DNA from: Rhodeus uyekii
Taxonomy: Eukaryota > Chordata > Actinopteri > Cypriniformes > Acheilognathidae
Assembly (NCBI GenBank): GCA_037043235.1
Contig: JAWRVZ010000093.1
Coordinates: 2,035,001-2,099,000, forward strand
Reading direction: 5' to 3'
Length of the DNA: 64,000 nt
This document shows positions 11,758 to 22,828 of the stretch, in pieces (the first letter of the stretch is position 1; every line of letters begins with the position of its first letter). Position numbers and translations under genes: made by a program. The notes under the pieces were generated by a model, which saw only the letters and a list, made by a program, of their open reading frames with translations, was not told where the DNA came from and ran no database searches.

Positions 11758-12315
11758 CCATATTTACCCCATAAAACCTACAGACGCATAAAAGCCGCAC
11801 CCTCATATTGCCCGCGGGTTTTGGGGTTTTGTGCAAAAAATTATTGGCATAACCGGCACCTTTATATAACTCGCACACATAGATTGATGAACTTTTTTGT
11901 GTAAGTTCACATTTCGAATTTCGAATGTTGTTCGCATGACGTCAATTATTCATAACTGTTCAGGCTCAGTACACAGTGCTTGTGTGCGAAATTTGAACAA
12001 TAAGAAAACAACACAAGTCAGAATCAGAAGAAAAAGAAAAAGCAGTCTCTCCCGCTGTGCAGCAGCACGTCTCTTAAGAAGCGATTCTACAGGTGTTGAT
12101 ACTCAGATGAGATGAGAAGAGCCCGCCCTCATGCAGCACAGCCAATCACGTCTTCTTGCATGATTGACAGGTCAGACAGCCTATCAGCGCCAGCTGTCCG
12201 AGTGATAGTAAAAGTGCCAGAGACAACAACCCTCACAAGAAAGAAAATATCGCAAAAAAATAAAACTTACGTCCATAGGGACGAAACAAATATATTGAAA
12301 TATTATTACATGTAA
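11758..12315. mobile_element. DNA transposon fragment with a CCATATTTACCCCATAA end
   Basis: Starts after TA with CCATATTTACCCC, then repeated GCCGCACC / CCGGCACC / ACTCGCAC blocks. This terminal organisation resembles the element at 20873-21726 (CCGTATTTATTCG...CGCGCAC). Right boundary not found; end given approximately. No transposase frame. Confidence 0.4.
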
Positions 12316-13949
12316 AAAAATTGTGATTTAGCCCAGCAAATGAAAGCTGGTAAACACCTTTGCACTGGTCTGAGGCGATTACGCAGTAAATATTTTGATA
12401 TGCTTTCTAGACATTCATTCGCTAACACTATTTTGCTTCTTACCCCTAAGCGAAGTGAGGTGTTAATGACATGGCTGAAGCAGTTTAAAGCAGAAGGCTG
12501 ATCACAATATTATAAATATAGTTAGTGCCACCTTTGGTCCTGTCTGTCTGTATCTCTTTTGTCACTTCCTGTCTTTAAGGTCATGGTTTCACTTCCTGTC
12601 TATTGTGTCTGCACTTCCAGTTCACTTCAAGATCCTTCTACACTTATCTTGTATTATATCATCAGTGTCTCCAAGTGTGTCCCACGTCTCTGTCTAATGC
12701 CGTCTTGGGTTTTCTGGTGGTTGTCAGTTGTTGACGTTGATCCTGTTATGTAACGTTAACGTTATGTCATGATCCTGTTTCCTGCCGCTGTAAGTCTTGC
12801 GTGTGTGTGGATGCAATCTTTGTGGTTTCTCCTTGTTATTTCCAAGTGTTCCTAGTTTACAGATTTTGCACTAAAGTGCCATATTTAGTCTCCTGGTTTT
12901 TGCACGACTAGTGCCGTTTCTGTTTATATTTAAAGTGTTTGTTTTCCGAGTTTAAATAAAGTGAGTTTCCGTTTGATACCTATTGCTCCTCGTGCTCCTT
13001 GCACCTATTGCTCCTCGTGCTCCTCGCACCTATTGCTCCTCGTGCTCCACCGTTCCTTAAGTGTGACAGATAGAATGTTTTGTCGTTTATTTTTTCCTGT
13101 TGCACCTAAATGTACAAGTGATCTTCCCTCTACAGTAACTGTCATAAAAAATGGTTTCTTATATAAATTGTATGATGCATGAAAATGCATATTTGAATCT
13201 AGTGTATTGCATTAATTATAGTTTGGTTTCACAACTATAGTTTGGTTCTGTTATACCAAACTGTTGCAAAAAGAAAATATTCATATAATCAAGGTAATTT
13301 ATGCGCTGTTTTACTGCTGTACACCCAGTCAGATTTATGAACAGTAGGAAAAAGGTGCAGGTTCAGCTGTACATCTGTAACAAAACATAAATTGATCACT
13401 GGAGTGAGAATATAATGTTGGTTGCCAACATCTGTTATGTTACATTTTGAGTTTGTAGAAAGCAGAACTTCAGAAACCTTCATGGTTCATCCTGTTCTAT
13501 ATGTAGACAAAATCTGTTGTGGATTAAACTCAACGGCCTCAACTAAGTGAAGACATTTGCTTCTTGTTTGCAGCACCACCTGTTTGCGCAAACCTTGCGC
13601 ACGACATCAAGAGATGCGAATGGGGTAATACGCGTGAATGCTAATGATATTAGCCGAAATAACTAAATCCTCTCATGTAATCACAGGTTGTGGCGATGAG
13701 CACAAGCTGTGTGCGCTCAACTTTGTTGTGTGTCAGAGAGAGTTTAATCAAATCCGACAAGATTGTTTTGAAGCAGCAGCTGTTTGGGCTCATAAATATT
13801 ACTTCGGCTCACATGCAAAAAACGAATCATAATTCCAATGAGTGTATGGCTTGATCAAGATGAAGGAGTTGACCTGTGGAGGCAACAATAAATAAAATGG
13901 CTTCGGTATGCTAATGCTACTAGCCAGTCGATATAGTCAGCTAAGAGAG
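12316..13949. other. Intergenic; short 25-bp tandem repeat
   Basis: No gene supported. A CT-rich stretch at 12520-13070 looks like retroelement LTR or untranslated sequence but lacks matching target duplications. It contains three 25-bp tandem units at 12978-13048. Confidence 0.45.
12978..13048. repeat. 25-bp tandem repeat, about 3 units
   Basis: Units starting ACCTATTGCTCCTCG at 12978, 13003 and 13028, nearly identical. Confidence 0.95.
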
Positions 13950-14740
13950 GAAGGAATCCAATTGATACCCGTTAACCCATCACGCTTTCGTTCGTGTGGA
14001 AGCTAAGCATTCCCAGCGCCGCGTGTCTGGAAGAGTATCTGCCTTCTGATAAATAATAAATCAAGCTTATTGCATATCGAGCAGCTTACAGTAATGCCAA
14101 TTTGATGCTCAATGAGATCGTCAACCCAAGGCTAGCAGAAGCTCCCCATGTACACTAGACTGACACGTCGAAAACAAATGAAACGCGCCCGTCCCTCACC
14201 GACTCCCTGTGCTTCACCCCTGAAACCAGCTGCATTAGCCAGATGAACACAGCTTGTCTGCTTCCTTTGCCGCCCCAGTAATTCTCATTACAGTAATTGT
14301 TGCTTAATGTTTTCATAATCTGCTGCTTAGAGGAAACTGTTTCCCCTTCTTCTAATATCATTGCAGGCTCCCTGCGGCCTCCTCCTTGATGCTGGCCTTG
14401 CATTTTTATTTCTTATTCTTGCCTCCCTGTAATGAATTAGGATCTGTCCCAGCTGGCTGACTTCCCTGAACGAGAGCTGTCTGGGCAAAGGGACAGTTGG
14501 CTTGACTGAGTCGCGGCGCTTTGTTGGCAGGGAAGGGCCAACGGGATCACTCCTCCTGGCTTAATGAGGCGGTCACATGTCCACACGCTGGCAGGCCTGG
14601 CTGGCATCTGGTACTCGAGCAACCGAGTGCGCTCACAGAGTTTACTTACAATTCACCTGCACAATTACTCAAAATGAGTGATGAGCTGCTTAAACACTCC
14701 CCTCAGGGTGCGATTCCGCCGTAAGATGGCCGTATGCACT
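13950..14740. promoter_or_regulatory. Candidate conserved enhancer block
   Basis: A rare stretch of complex, non-repetitive sequence. It holds several homeodomain-type cores close together at 14276-14314 (CAGTAATTCTC, ATTACAGTAATTG, CTTAATG) and no frame that looks coding. fam181b lies in a gene desert and such deserts usually hold developmental enhancers. This is inference from composition and context only. Confidence 0.3.
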
Positions 14741-16379
14741 GAAACGTGGAATGATGGGGTAATTACCCCAGAAACAATGAGTCATTTTACATTTGATACA
14801 CTGTCTGATTACATAACTTACGGTCCCTCTTTATATTAAGTGTCTTTAACTACTTACGTTGTAAGTGTACTTACAACTAAATCAGGGATCTAGCCCCTTC
14901 TCCTTTATAAGAAGGGGCTAGATCAAAATCAAGACTTTGCAATGTGTTTTTAAAGCTTGTATTAACCATACAACTTGTGCAGCTATGCCAATTCTAATGA
15001 CAATTTGTTTTTCAATTGACAAGCAAATGTAAACAATTTTGTCAATCCTATTTTTGATTAGTAGCCTACAGAACACTTAACCCACCCTCAATGAACATTT
15101 AAAAAGCAGTTATTACATATTACATGTTATAACAATAGTTATTACATATATAATAACATTACTTTTAACAATAATTTAATTTAAGAACATAATAGTTGGG
15201 TGCACAAATTTCCATACTTGAGCATCCCCCAAACACATACATTTTATCAATCAGTTCAGACAACATTCTCACAAAAAAAAGAAAAAGACTTGTCTCAATT
15301 AGAAACATTTTAGGCCTCCCCTACTGCTGCACAATCGACTCAAAGATTTGGCTTGTTTTGTTTGGCTCAGTCTTGTATTTACAACTCTGGCATCACCGGT
15401 GTATCTTTCATCAATTTATTTGTGAGTGGCATAATTTATATTAAAATCTTTCGTTACAGATTTTGTTGCCAAACCATCCGAACACATGGGTGCCCCTTGA
15501 ACTTGTTAAGATGATAATTTGTTCAACATCTTGACAGGAAAGCACAATTTTCCTGTAGTTTTTGCTCATTTTGATGTAAATTTACATCCGCCTGCGAATG
15601 CTAATACGTTCACGCTGCAATAACTATGTTATTGGCAGGAACTAGCTGGTTGAGGTTAGAATTAACATCCTAATCGGAAAGCATTCGATTGGTTTCAAAG
15701 TCATGTTACAGCTTCCCGTCTACTATCTCTCATTTGAGTGTTAGTAGAGTATTAGCAGACAGGTAGGGTTAGAATAAGTTGACATGTCGTTGTGTAGAAG
15801 AGTTTTGCACAACAGGATCATAAGTACCAAACTTTTTTACAAGTTAAAGAGACCTAATATAAAGTATGATCAAACTTCCAAACTACATGCTGACAAGACC
15901 TGAAAACACTAGCTTATTTACGAGCTGGATTAGGATATAGATTAATGCTAGTTTGGTGCTTGTCTAGTAATTGATAATGAAGACAATTTACTAGATATGT
16001 GAACTGTGATACAACACTTTATCAGTGACATTACCTCACAGTGGTGATACACAGATTTCTAGTGAAAAGGTTGCAGAGCGCAGCTACAGTAGAAAAGTGC
16101 ATGACCCATGTTGTCTAAAGCACTTGTATGCTTTAAAGGTCAAGAGCCTAGAGTTTCATGTGGATTGTCAGGTGTGTGCGATGTTTCATGAGCTTGAGAG
16201 GTGTTTTTTTTTCCCCCAGCACATATTTGACATTTGGCTAATATGTTTTACTGTAATATTCCTTGCAACAGAAAGAGGGGTGCAATCGTTTTGACAAAAT
16301 TTCAATAAAATGCATTTGAACAAAAGCCTAAATTAAATATGTTCATCATATAAAGTGATGTCTCTTCAGAACATTTGGA
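14741..16379. other. Intergenic with one long hairpin
   Basis: AT-rich, no gene seen. Contains the perfect inverted repeat at 14887-14924. Confidence 0.5.
14887..14924. repeat. Perfect 15-bp inverted repeat, 8-bp loop
   Basis: GATCTAGCCCCTTCT at 14887-14901 pairs perfectly with AGAAGGGGCTAGATC at 14910-14924. Unrelated to any repeat recognised here. Confidence 0.95.
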
Positions 16380-16609
16380 CTAAACCGGTCGATTCATGTG
16401 GAGTTGTTTTATGATCGCTTCATGAACTTTTTGAAGCGTCAAAGTGGTAGTTTCATGGGCTATCAATGATGGGAGAGAAGGCTCTTATATTTTATTTCTA
16501 AGATCTTCATTTGTGCTTTGAAAATGAACAAAAGCATCATGGGTTTGGAACGACTTGAGGATGATTAAATGATGACAATTTTTTTTTCTGGTCGAACCAA
16601 CCCTTTAAA
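16380..16609. mobile_element. Foldback MITE, right part
   Basis: Contains GGTTTGGAACGACTTGAGG, ATGATGACAAT and CCAACCCTTTAA, the right-arm order of the abundant fish MITE. The left arm is not clear. Confidence 0.5.
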
Positions 16610-17099
16610 CTATGTGTCTGTGAACTTTTTTTTTGTTCCATCACTTTTGGTATTACACTGAGTTTTCAATAAATTTCAGAATTCGAAGCCTTCAGCTGCT
16701 ATTTTGCTCTGATGTCTGTCATTTGTTTTACGACTTTAATCGAAGGTTCCATGGTCCAATTCCTGATGGATTCTCCCCTGTGCTGTTTTGGCTCTTTAAA
16801 TTTTATCACAGCATTGATTTGAAACACACACGCGTGCACACACACACACACACTCGCACACGGACAGACGGGAGCATACAACTAGCTTCCAGCTATGCAC
16901 TGATGGCAAGAGCTCTCTGTCAAGATCCCCTGCAGGGTCAAGTAGATTGCTTCTCCTTGTCATTTCTCTGGCTGCTGGTGTACACTCAATGCCAACAAAC
17001 ACAGCATTCAAACACACCCAAACACATCCTCATGAAGATATGTTTTACTTTTAAAACAACAAACACACATACAACGTTAAGCTGTAAGTAGTGTTTCAT
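16610..17099. other. Intergenic with (CA)n
   Basis: A CA/CG-rich microsatellite at about 16823-16860 lies in a 152-codon open frame that has no domain and is not considered a gene. Confidence 0.5.
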
Positions 17100-17637
17100 C
17101 AAGTGCACCATTTCTATTCTGAAAATGAAAGGTGAACTTCCTTTAAAAAGCAATTCAATCAACATGTATCATAGTTTAAATTTATATTAAATGCAATTAT
17201 GGTAGCTGAACTTAAGTGTTCTTTTTTTACTTGAGTACATCTTTATACATTAATTTATAACTACTTTTATTGTTTTTGATGTATGAATCTGGAGTAAGAA
17301 TTTACTGACAAGCATTTATGATATTCTAAAATATACTTCAAATACTTGTCATTTCTTTTAAAACCTGTACGTCATACATAGTTGTAAAGATGACGTTTCA
17401 ATTTGGTATTGAAAATGTAGTATCAAATAATAAACTACAATTAAAATTACAATCAAGTGCTTAACATGCATTAGTATATAGTCAACACATCAAAATAAGT
17501 ATACTTCTTTAAATTATGACATTTGATGATTAAACCATAATTTTTTAAAATATAAAGTTAAACAAACTTTTTTTGAATCAGTGCGCTTGTGTATGTCAAG
17601 AAACTTAGTCATGAAAGCATACTCTCTTTAAGTACAC
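17100..17637. repeat. AT-rich dispersed repeat, copy 1
   Basis: Shares CACATCAAAATAAG and ACTCTCTTTAAG(T/C)ACACTT with 46020-46925, in the same order. Probably a degraded non-autonomous element rich in short AGTACACTT-like motifs. Confidence 0.4.
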
Positions 17638-17818
17638 TTAAAGGGACAGTTCGCCCAAAAATGAAAGTTTTGTCACCCTTTCCTCTCCTAATATTTTGCT
17701 CAAACCTGTACAATTCTTTTCTTCTTTTGAACACAAAAGGAGATATATTTTAAGTATGTCGGTAAACAGATATTTGACGATAGCCATTGACTTCCATAGT
17801 ATTATTTTTCCTACTATG
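17638..17818. mobile_element. Palindromic MITE, left part
   Basis: AAAGGGACAGTTCGCCC, TTTTGAACACAAAAGGAG and GACTTCCATAGTA occur in the order of the family's left arm. The arm stops before the mirror half. Confidence 0.65.
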
Positions 17819-18529
17819 CAAGACATCAATAATTATAAAATCATGCATTGCGCAATGATGAAGTGGCAAGCATGTAAAACATAAGTCATATTCTTTGTTA
17901 ATAATCAATAGTCCTGCAAAATCAAAGCTATTCTAATTGTACAAAAGACAGCTACATGATTGTAAGACAGAGAAAGCAACATCTAAGAAAATGACCTTAC
18001 CCATTGCCTGAATTTCAGCCCTGGAAGCTTCCAAAGCACTTGAAATGAACTCTAGAAGAGAACTCACAATTACCTTTTCTATTTATTATCTATTGACAAC
18101 ACAAACCAAGCTCTTGGAGTCTCATACTACAGCATTTTAGTCCTCAAAGCAGATGTTGTTCATGAGGAGCCAATGGAGACCATAGGTAGGAATTGAGCAA
18201 ATTTGTTACAAAAACACAAAGGTTTGTGCAGAAAGAAAGATTTGAATTACTGATGACTAATTTCAGGCTATTCACAATTGGTTCTTTCTTTTGGGAGACA
18301 ATAGCTCCATTCGCTTGATCTTTGAAACTTTGCAGACCTTTCAAATTCACAAACCACTATGTTATACACATGAAAAGTAATATATGAAAATGAATAACAG
18401 GGGCACTTTAGCATTGTCACTTATATTATGAGTGAACAGGTGAACTGACACTTTTATTAAACACACTTTTAATATGAACAGTTGAAGGACAAAGTAAAGC
18501 ATGTACGGAAGTCAAAGTTATGGGTCTCC
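17819..18529. other. Intergenic, no feature seen
   Basis: No gene or recognisable repeat. Confidence 0.5.
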
Positions 18530-19200
18530 TGATGTCAGGTTATTGATGCTTTACCCAAACCCCATCGCGCTCAGTGCGTAATAATGAAAGTGTCTATCGA
18601 CCCCGCCATCTGTAGATCAGACAGCTTTTGGGCTTTTCTAATTATCCCGTGCATGCATATCCTTGACTGCTGCAGAGGGCTTGAGCAGGAAGTCACAGCA
18701 AGGGTTGAGATGCCATGAGGTGATAATGTTCATTTATTGGTCAGCTTTCATCAGCACATTTCTATGCCTTGAGGCCTGATTAGAATCGGACGCATTTCTG
18801 CAGGGAAATGTAATAGCCTGGCTTTGAAGGTGAAGCTTTGAGGACATCATCTTTGTTTTAAACATGGACCCCCCATACCACCATTATCTCCCTCGCTTTA
18901 TGTCCTGCCGCGGTCGCCATGAAGCGAGGAAGGTGCTTAAGAACTGATATGTTCGTGTTTTTTCAGAGTAATTAACACTCAAGGTAATGACATGTCCTTC
19001 ATAGTCTTTGCTTGTACCTGAATTAATGTAGTTGTCAAGGATAATTAATCGATATGAGGGCACGTTGGAAATAAAATCTAATGAAGACCAAAACCATTTA
19101 AAAAGGGAATTGAGCGAGAAAATGATTCGCTTTCCCACAACGCAAACATTAAAACCCACTTCTGATAGGAAATTGGTCATAACCATTGGAAATAGTTAAG
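18530..19200. promoter_or_regulatory. Candidate conserved enhancer block
   Basis: Complex sequence with TTCTAATTATCCC (about 18636), GAGTAATTAACAC (about 18967), GAATTAATGTAG and GATAATTAATCGAT (about 19041-19054). The density of homeodomain-type cores and lack of repeats suggest regulatory DNA. Inference only. Confidence 0.3.
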
Positions 19201-20469
19201 ACATATTAATAGCCTACATGTCCAATTGACTAGGCAGGGGGGTGGAAGTGTATCAAAGCGTTTGGATTGCAGTCTATTGCATGATTCATGGGCAGACGGG
19301 AGCCACTCCGTGAACTGACAGTCCCGGGACGTGTGATTGATAGCATGCTGTGCTTATCATTGTGGTGTATCGGTTTTATGACAAAAGCTTGAAGGACATT
19401 CCTACTTGATATGGTTATTCCACAGCAGGCAGGAGGAGACGTCCATAGCAAAAGGAGCTTCACATTGTGAGCTAAAGAATGTGTTTCCTACCCAGAGTTC
19501 CTATGAGTGACACGTATGACATTCCCAGAAGCATTGGGGACACCTCAAATGGAAAGGAATAGTGCATGCCGCATTGTCATTCAAATGATGTTATATACCA
19601 TTCATTTTATAGTCTGCCGGCTCAATTTATTGGTTTATTGTCCTTTTGTTCACCTTGTTTTGGAGACAGCTTAATGATCCAAAATATTAAATTACATAAC
19701 AGCTTGTATCAAATTCATGTACATCCTTGAGTTAATCTCATGAAACCTGTCAAAAACATGCTCAAGTGTCATATTTCACTATAAAAACAATCTAATACAT
19801 TAAACTCAAATACACACACACACACACACACACACATACAAATACAAAAATGTAAGTATTTATAGTATTTGCCGTTTCACCTTTTTAATTTATGCTGATG
19901 TAATTAAAATAAACAAGAAACATTTACAGTAAAAGAATACAGTACTATAGATTTTATATTCCAGTAATAATGAATATGTAATAATGAAAAGTTAAATAAA
20001 TGAAGTAGAAATGTCTGTAAAAGCTGTGAAAAAGTTAGAAAAATAAATATCATTGTTGCATTACAGTGATTACACTATTACACTGACCAACAATATTTGA
20101 TTATAATGAGCAAAAATATATTTAATAATTTTTCTTGGAACGTTTTACAGTTTCTTGGAACATTACAGTTATCATTTAAGAATTACATTATTACATTGGG
20201 AATATTGAGAATTACAGCAGTTTACAAAGAACTAATGTCTAGACATATTATGGTAATGAGAATCTGGGAAGAAGCTGTGCTCAATTGTGCTCTTAATAAC
20301 AGATTTTCTTTTCTTTATGCAAAATATATTTTATTTTCGTTTTGTGGTGAAATGTGACCTAGCATGCATTAGTTTCAGTGTTAATTCTAGTGTGGCTGTC
20401 TGTTAACAAAGATGTTTTATCTCTAGAGAATAGGTCTTGATTTAACAGTTGAAACGTCTAATTTGCTGG
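19201..20469. other. Intergenic with short (CA)n
   Basis: CA microsatellite at about 19809-19836. Otherwise AT-rich without features. Confidence 0.5.
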
Positions 20470-20710
20470 GATGCTTGTCTTTGATTTACATCCCCTCATG
20501 CCTTAATCAGCAGTAACCAATGATCTGTGCAGAGACTCAGCCCATTTAATTAGCATGCATGTGAGCATTCAACCATCAGTGGCCGGCGAGGGTGTTTAAA
20601 CCTCAAATGTACATTTTCAACATAGAAAATTCCAATAATTAAGTGTGTAATTACACAGAGTGCATTGTTCAGGGAGTAATAAGACAACAGAGGGTTAGAT
20701 GATGGAAAAG
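20470..20710. promoter_or_regulatory. Candidate conserved enhancer block
   Basis: Complex sequence with CATTTAATTAGCATGCATG (about 20544-20562), CCAATAATTAAG and GTAATTACAC (about 20631-20654). Inference from motif density only. Confidence 0.28.
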
Positions 20711-20872
20711 AAGAAAAAAAATTCTTCCTTAAGTCTTTTTTTTTTGTATGTGAATGCATGTGATGATTTTTTATTATTTATTTTCACAAAAATATTTTTT
20801 TAAAGAAAATAGATGGATAAATGGACAGATGTCAAAGGTGTGTGATGGATAGATAGATCACAAATTTACATA

Positions 20873-21726
20873 CCGTATTTATTCGAGTATATCGCGCACA
20901 CGTGTATAACGCGCACCCCTAATTTTCGATTAAAAATCGGTATAAAATTTTGTTTCACACCAAGCATTGTAATTGACAAAAAACGTTGTTGTACACGTGC
21001 AGCCATGATAAAAAACAATAAAAGATATACTTATATAACATATATTTATTGACAACATAAACTAATGAACACAATACCGAAAGAGAATTACCGGTAAAAA
21101 TATTTATTTAAAATCCTTCGACGTCAGATTCCTCAGAGACACTAAAGAGTTGCTCCCATTCTTCTGGAGTTAATTTTTCATCAGTGTCTCAGTTGGCAGG
21201 AACATCTGTTTCTCCGGTTTCTTCGCTTTCTTCTGCGTCTGAATTCCACAGCAGGTCATCTTCTATGCCGTCCATTTTATTGCTGATGCCTGTCTTCACA
21301 AAAAACACAAAATGCCTGTCTTCTCCGTAACGTGTGGGTGATGAAATGAAGCGGCGAGGGGACGTTTTTTTTTCCTTCTCCCTCACGTACAGTGAGAGGC
21401 TGCAGCCTGTGTTACAGGATGTAATGTATCATGCAATCGGCAATCGATTGCTTTGGGCTATGTTGCGGTTGTTGCCGGGGTTTATGTTTGAATATAGTTG
21501 CTGAATTGCACTCACGAGTCTGCCTTTTATTTTATGCATATATTGCTACTTAAAAAGCCTGTAAAATGCGCAGCGCGAGCTCACAATTCGCCGGTGCCCT
21601 CAAAGGACCGGCCGTCAAAACAAACCCCACCCCACCCCAGCCCAGCCCTCGTGCATAACGCGCATCCCTAACTTTGATTTATTTTTTTGGTAGAAAATTT
21701 TGCGCGTTATACTCTAATAAATACGG
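20873..21726 (-). mobile_element. TA-flanked DNA transposon (pogo/Tigger-like), internally deleted
   Basis: Left end CCGTATTTATTCGAGTATA and right end (reverse complement) CCGTATTTATTAGAGTATA form near-perfect terminal inverted repeats, with TA on both sides (20871-20872, 21727-21728). It sits in a GATA/GATG-rich simple repeat. About 850 bp long, too short for a full transposase. The minus frame at 21189-21386 looks like a transposase tail. Confidence 0.7.
21189..21386 (-). pseudogene. Transposase C-terminal fragment
   Basis: The minus frame reads ...VKTGISNKMDGIEDDLLW, then an acidic stretch (NSDAEESEETGETD) ending at a stop. A C-F/V-K-x-GISNxxDGxEDDxLW pattern followed by an acidic tail is typical of pogo/Tigger-type (DDE) transposases near their C-terminus. 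No catalytic domain remains, so this is a leftover coding tail inside a non-autonomous element. The family call is from the motif alone. Confidence 0.5.
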
Positions 21727-21999
21727 TAGATGGATGGACAGATAGACATATCACTAGACAGACAGACAGAGTGTGTGCATATGGTCTTAAAACAAGATTG
21801 CTTTTGTTCATGTGAAATATAATTAGTTTTTCTTTAGCATGAAATATGACCTATATGATCAATGTTTGTTGATTCTCCCAGGTGCTTTAATCTAAAAACC
21901 AAATGGTTTTTTAAACAGAAGCTGAAAATAATAAAATCCACATACGAACGTGATGAATGATTCCAGCTTTGATAAAAAAAAAGTGTAAAACAAAGACAG

Positions 22000-22600
22000 A
22001 GTAATCATGTCAAACTCCACAGCCCGAGGGAAATCCTTAAAGCAGAAGGCAGCTTTGAGCCCCAATGATTCATGCTCTGTGTTTGGAGCGCATCCAGACA
22101 CTAAGTTAGCCATCAACAACCTTAATGCAGCAAGCACTCGGCTATAATCTCAAAATATAGCCCTTTTTTATGGGATATGCGTATCAGAGCGTCTCTTCGC
22201 GCGGTGTCGCCTATTTTGTTGACGGGGGCACAGCAGCCTTTGACAGAAGCCATTCTGGCTTTAAAGAATGGGCTGTACCGGCTGAGCTGCGCCTTGAATC
22301 AATGCACTAGCTTTTTTAACAGGTTTCAATATGTAACCATGGTGAAGTGAAATGCGTCGCTACAGCAGAGCGCCCCGAGAGCCAGCCGAGACGCAGTGGA
22401 GCGCTAAAGCTAAGCAGCCGAGCGTGTTTCCTACCTGCATTATAATGCTACGGGAGATATCATGTGTGAAAGGCTATTTGGGAGGTTCCTCGTCTGCAGG
22501 CTTCCATTGTTGTCATAACTCTCTGTTGGTGAACACACTCCATGGCACAATTACATTAGCCCCATACGTCCAGCAGCAGTCCTTTATATAAATACATCTC
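22000..22600. promoter_or_regulatory. Candidate conserved enhancer block
   Basis: Complex, GC-balanced sequence unlike the AT-rich surroundings. It contains a small inverted repeat GGCTATA/TATAGCC at 22140-22162 and CTTTGACAG. No coding signature. Inference only. Confidence 0.3.
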
Positions 22601-22659
22601 ACCTTCCTATTACAGAAACCTTTTTCAGTTGCATTACCTTACAAAACAAAAAACCTACT

Positions 22660-22828
22660 ACATTTACATTTTTACATTTATTTATTTGGCAGACACTTTT
22701 ATCTAAAGCAACTTACACTGCATTCAAGGCACACATTGACATTCTAATCAGTTCTTGCTTTCCCTGGGAATCAAACCCATGACCTTGGCGTTGCAAGCGC
22801 CATGTTTTACAGTTTGAGGTATAGGAAA
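22660..22828 (-). mobile_element. tRNA-derived SINE
   Basis: Minus-strand copy of the family at 10633-10770: TTGGCAGACACTTTTATC...CAACTTACACTGCATTCAAG, then CCTGGGAATCAAACCCATGA (B box in reverse). The A-box end is degraded (AGTTTGAGGTATAGGAA). Confidence 0.75.

Noticed and set aside
12765..13068. Possible LTR (TGTCATGATCC ... GTGTGACA)
   Set aside because: Ends look LTR-like, but the 5-bp flanks (CGTTA and GATAG) do not match and no primer-binding or coding sequence follows.
16633..17091. 152-codon open frame, plus strand
   Set aside because: Runs through a CA microsatellite (poly His-Thr) and has no domain.
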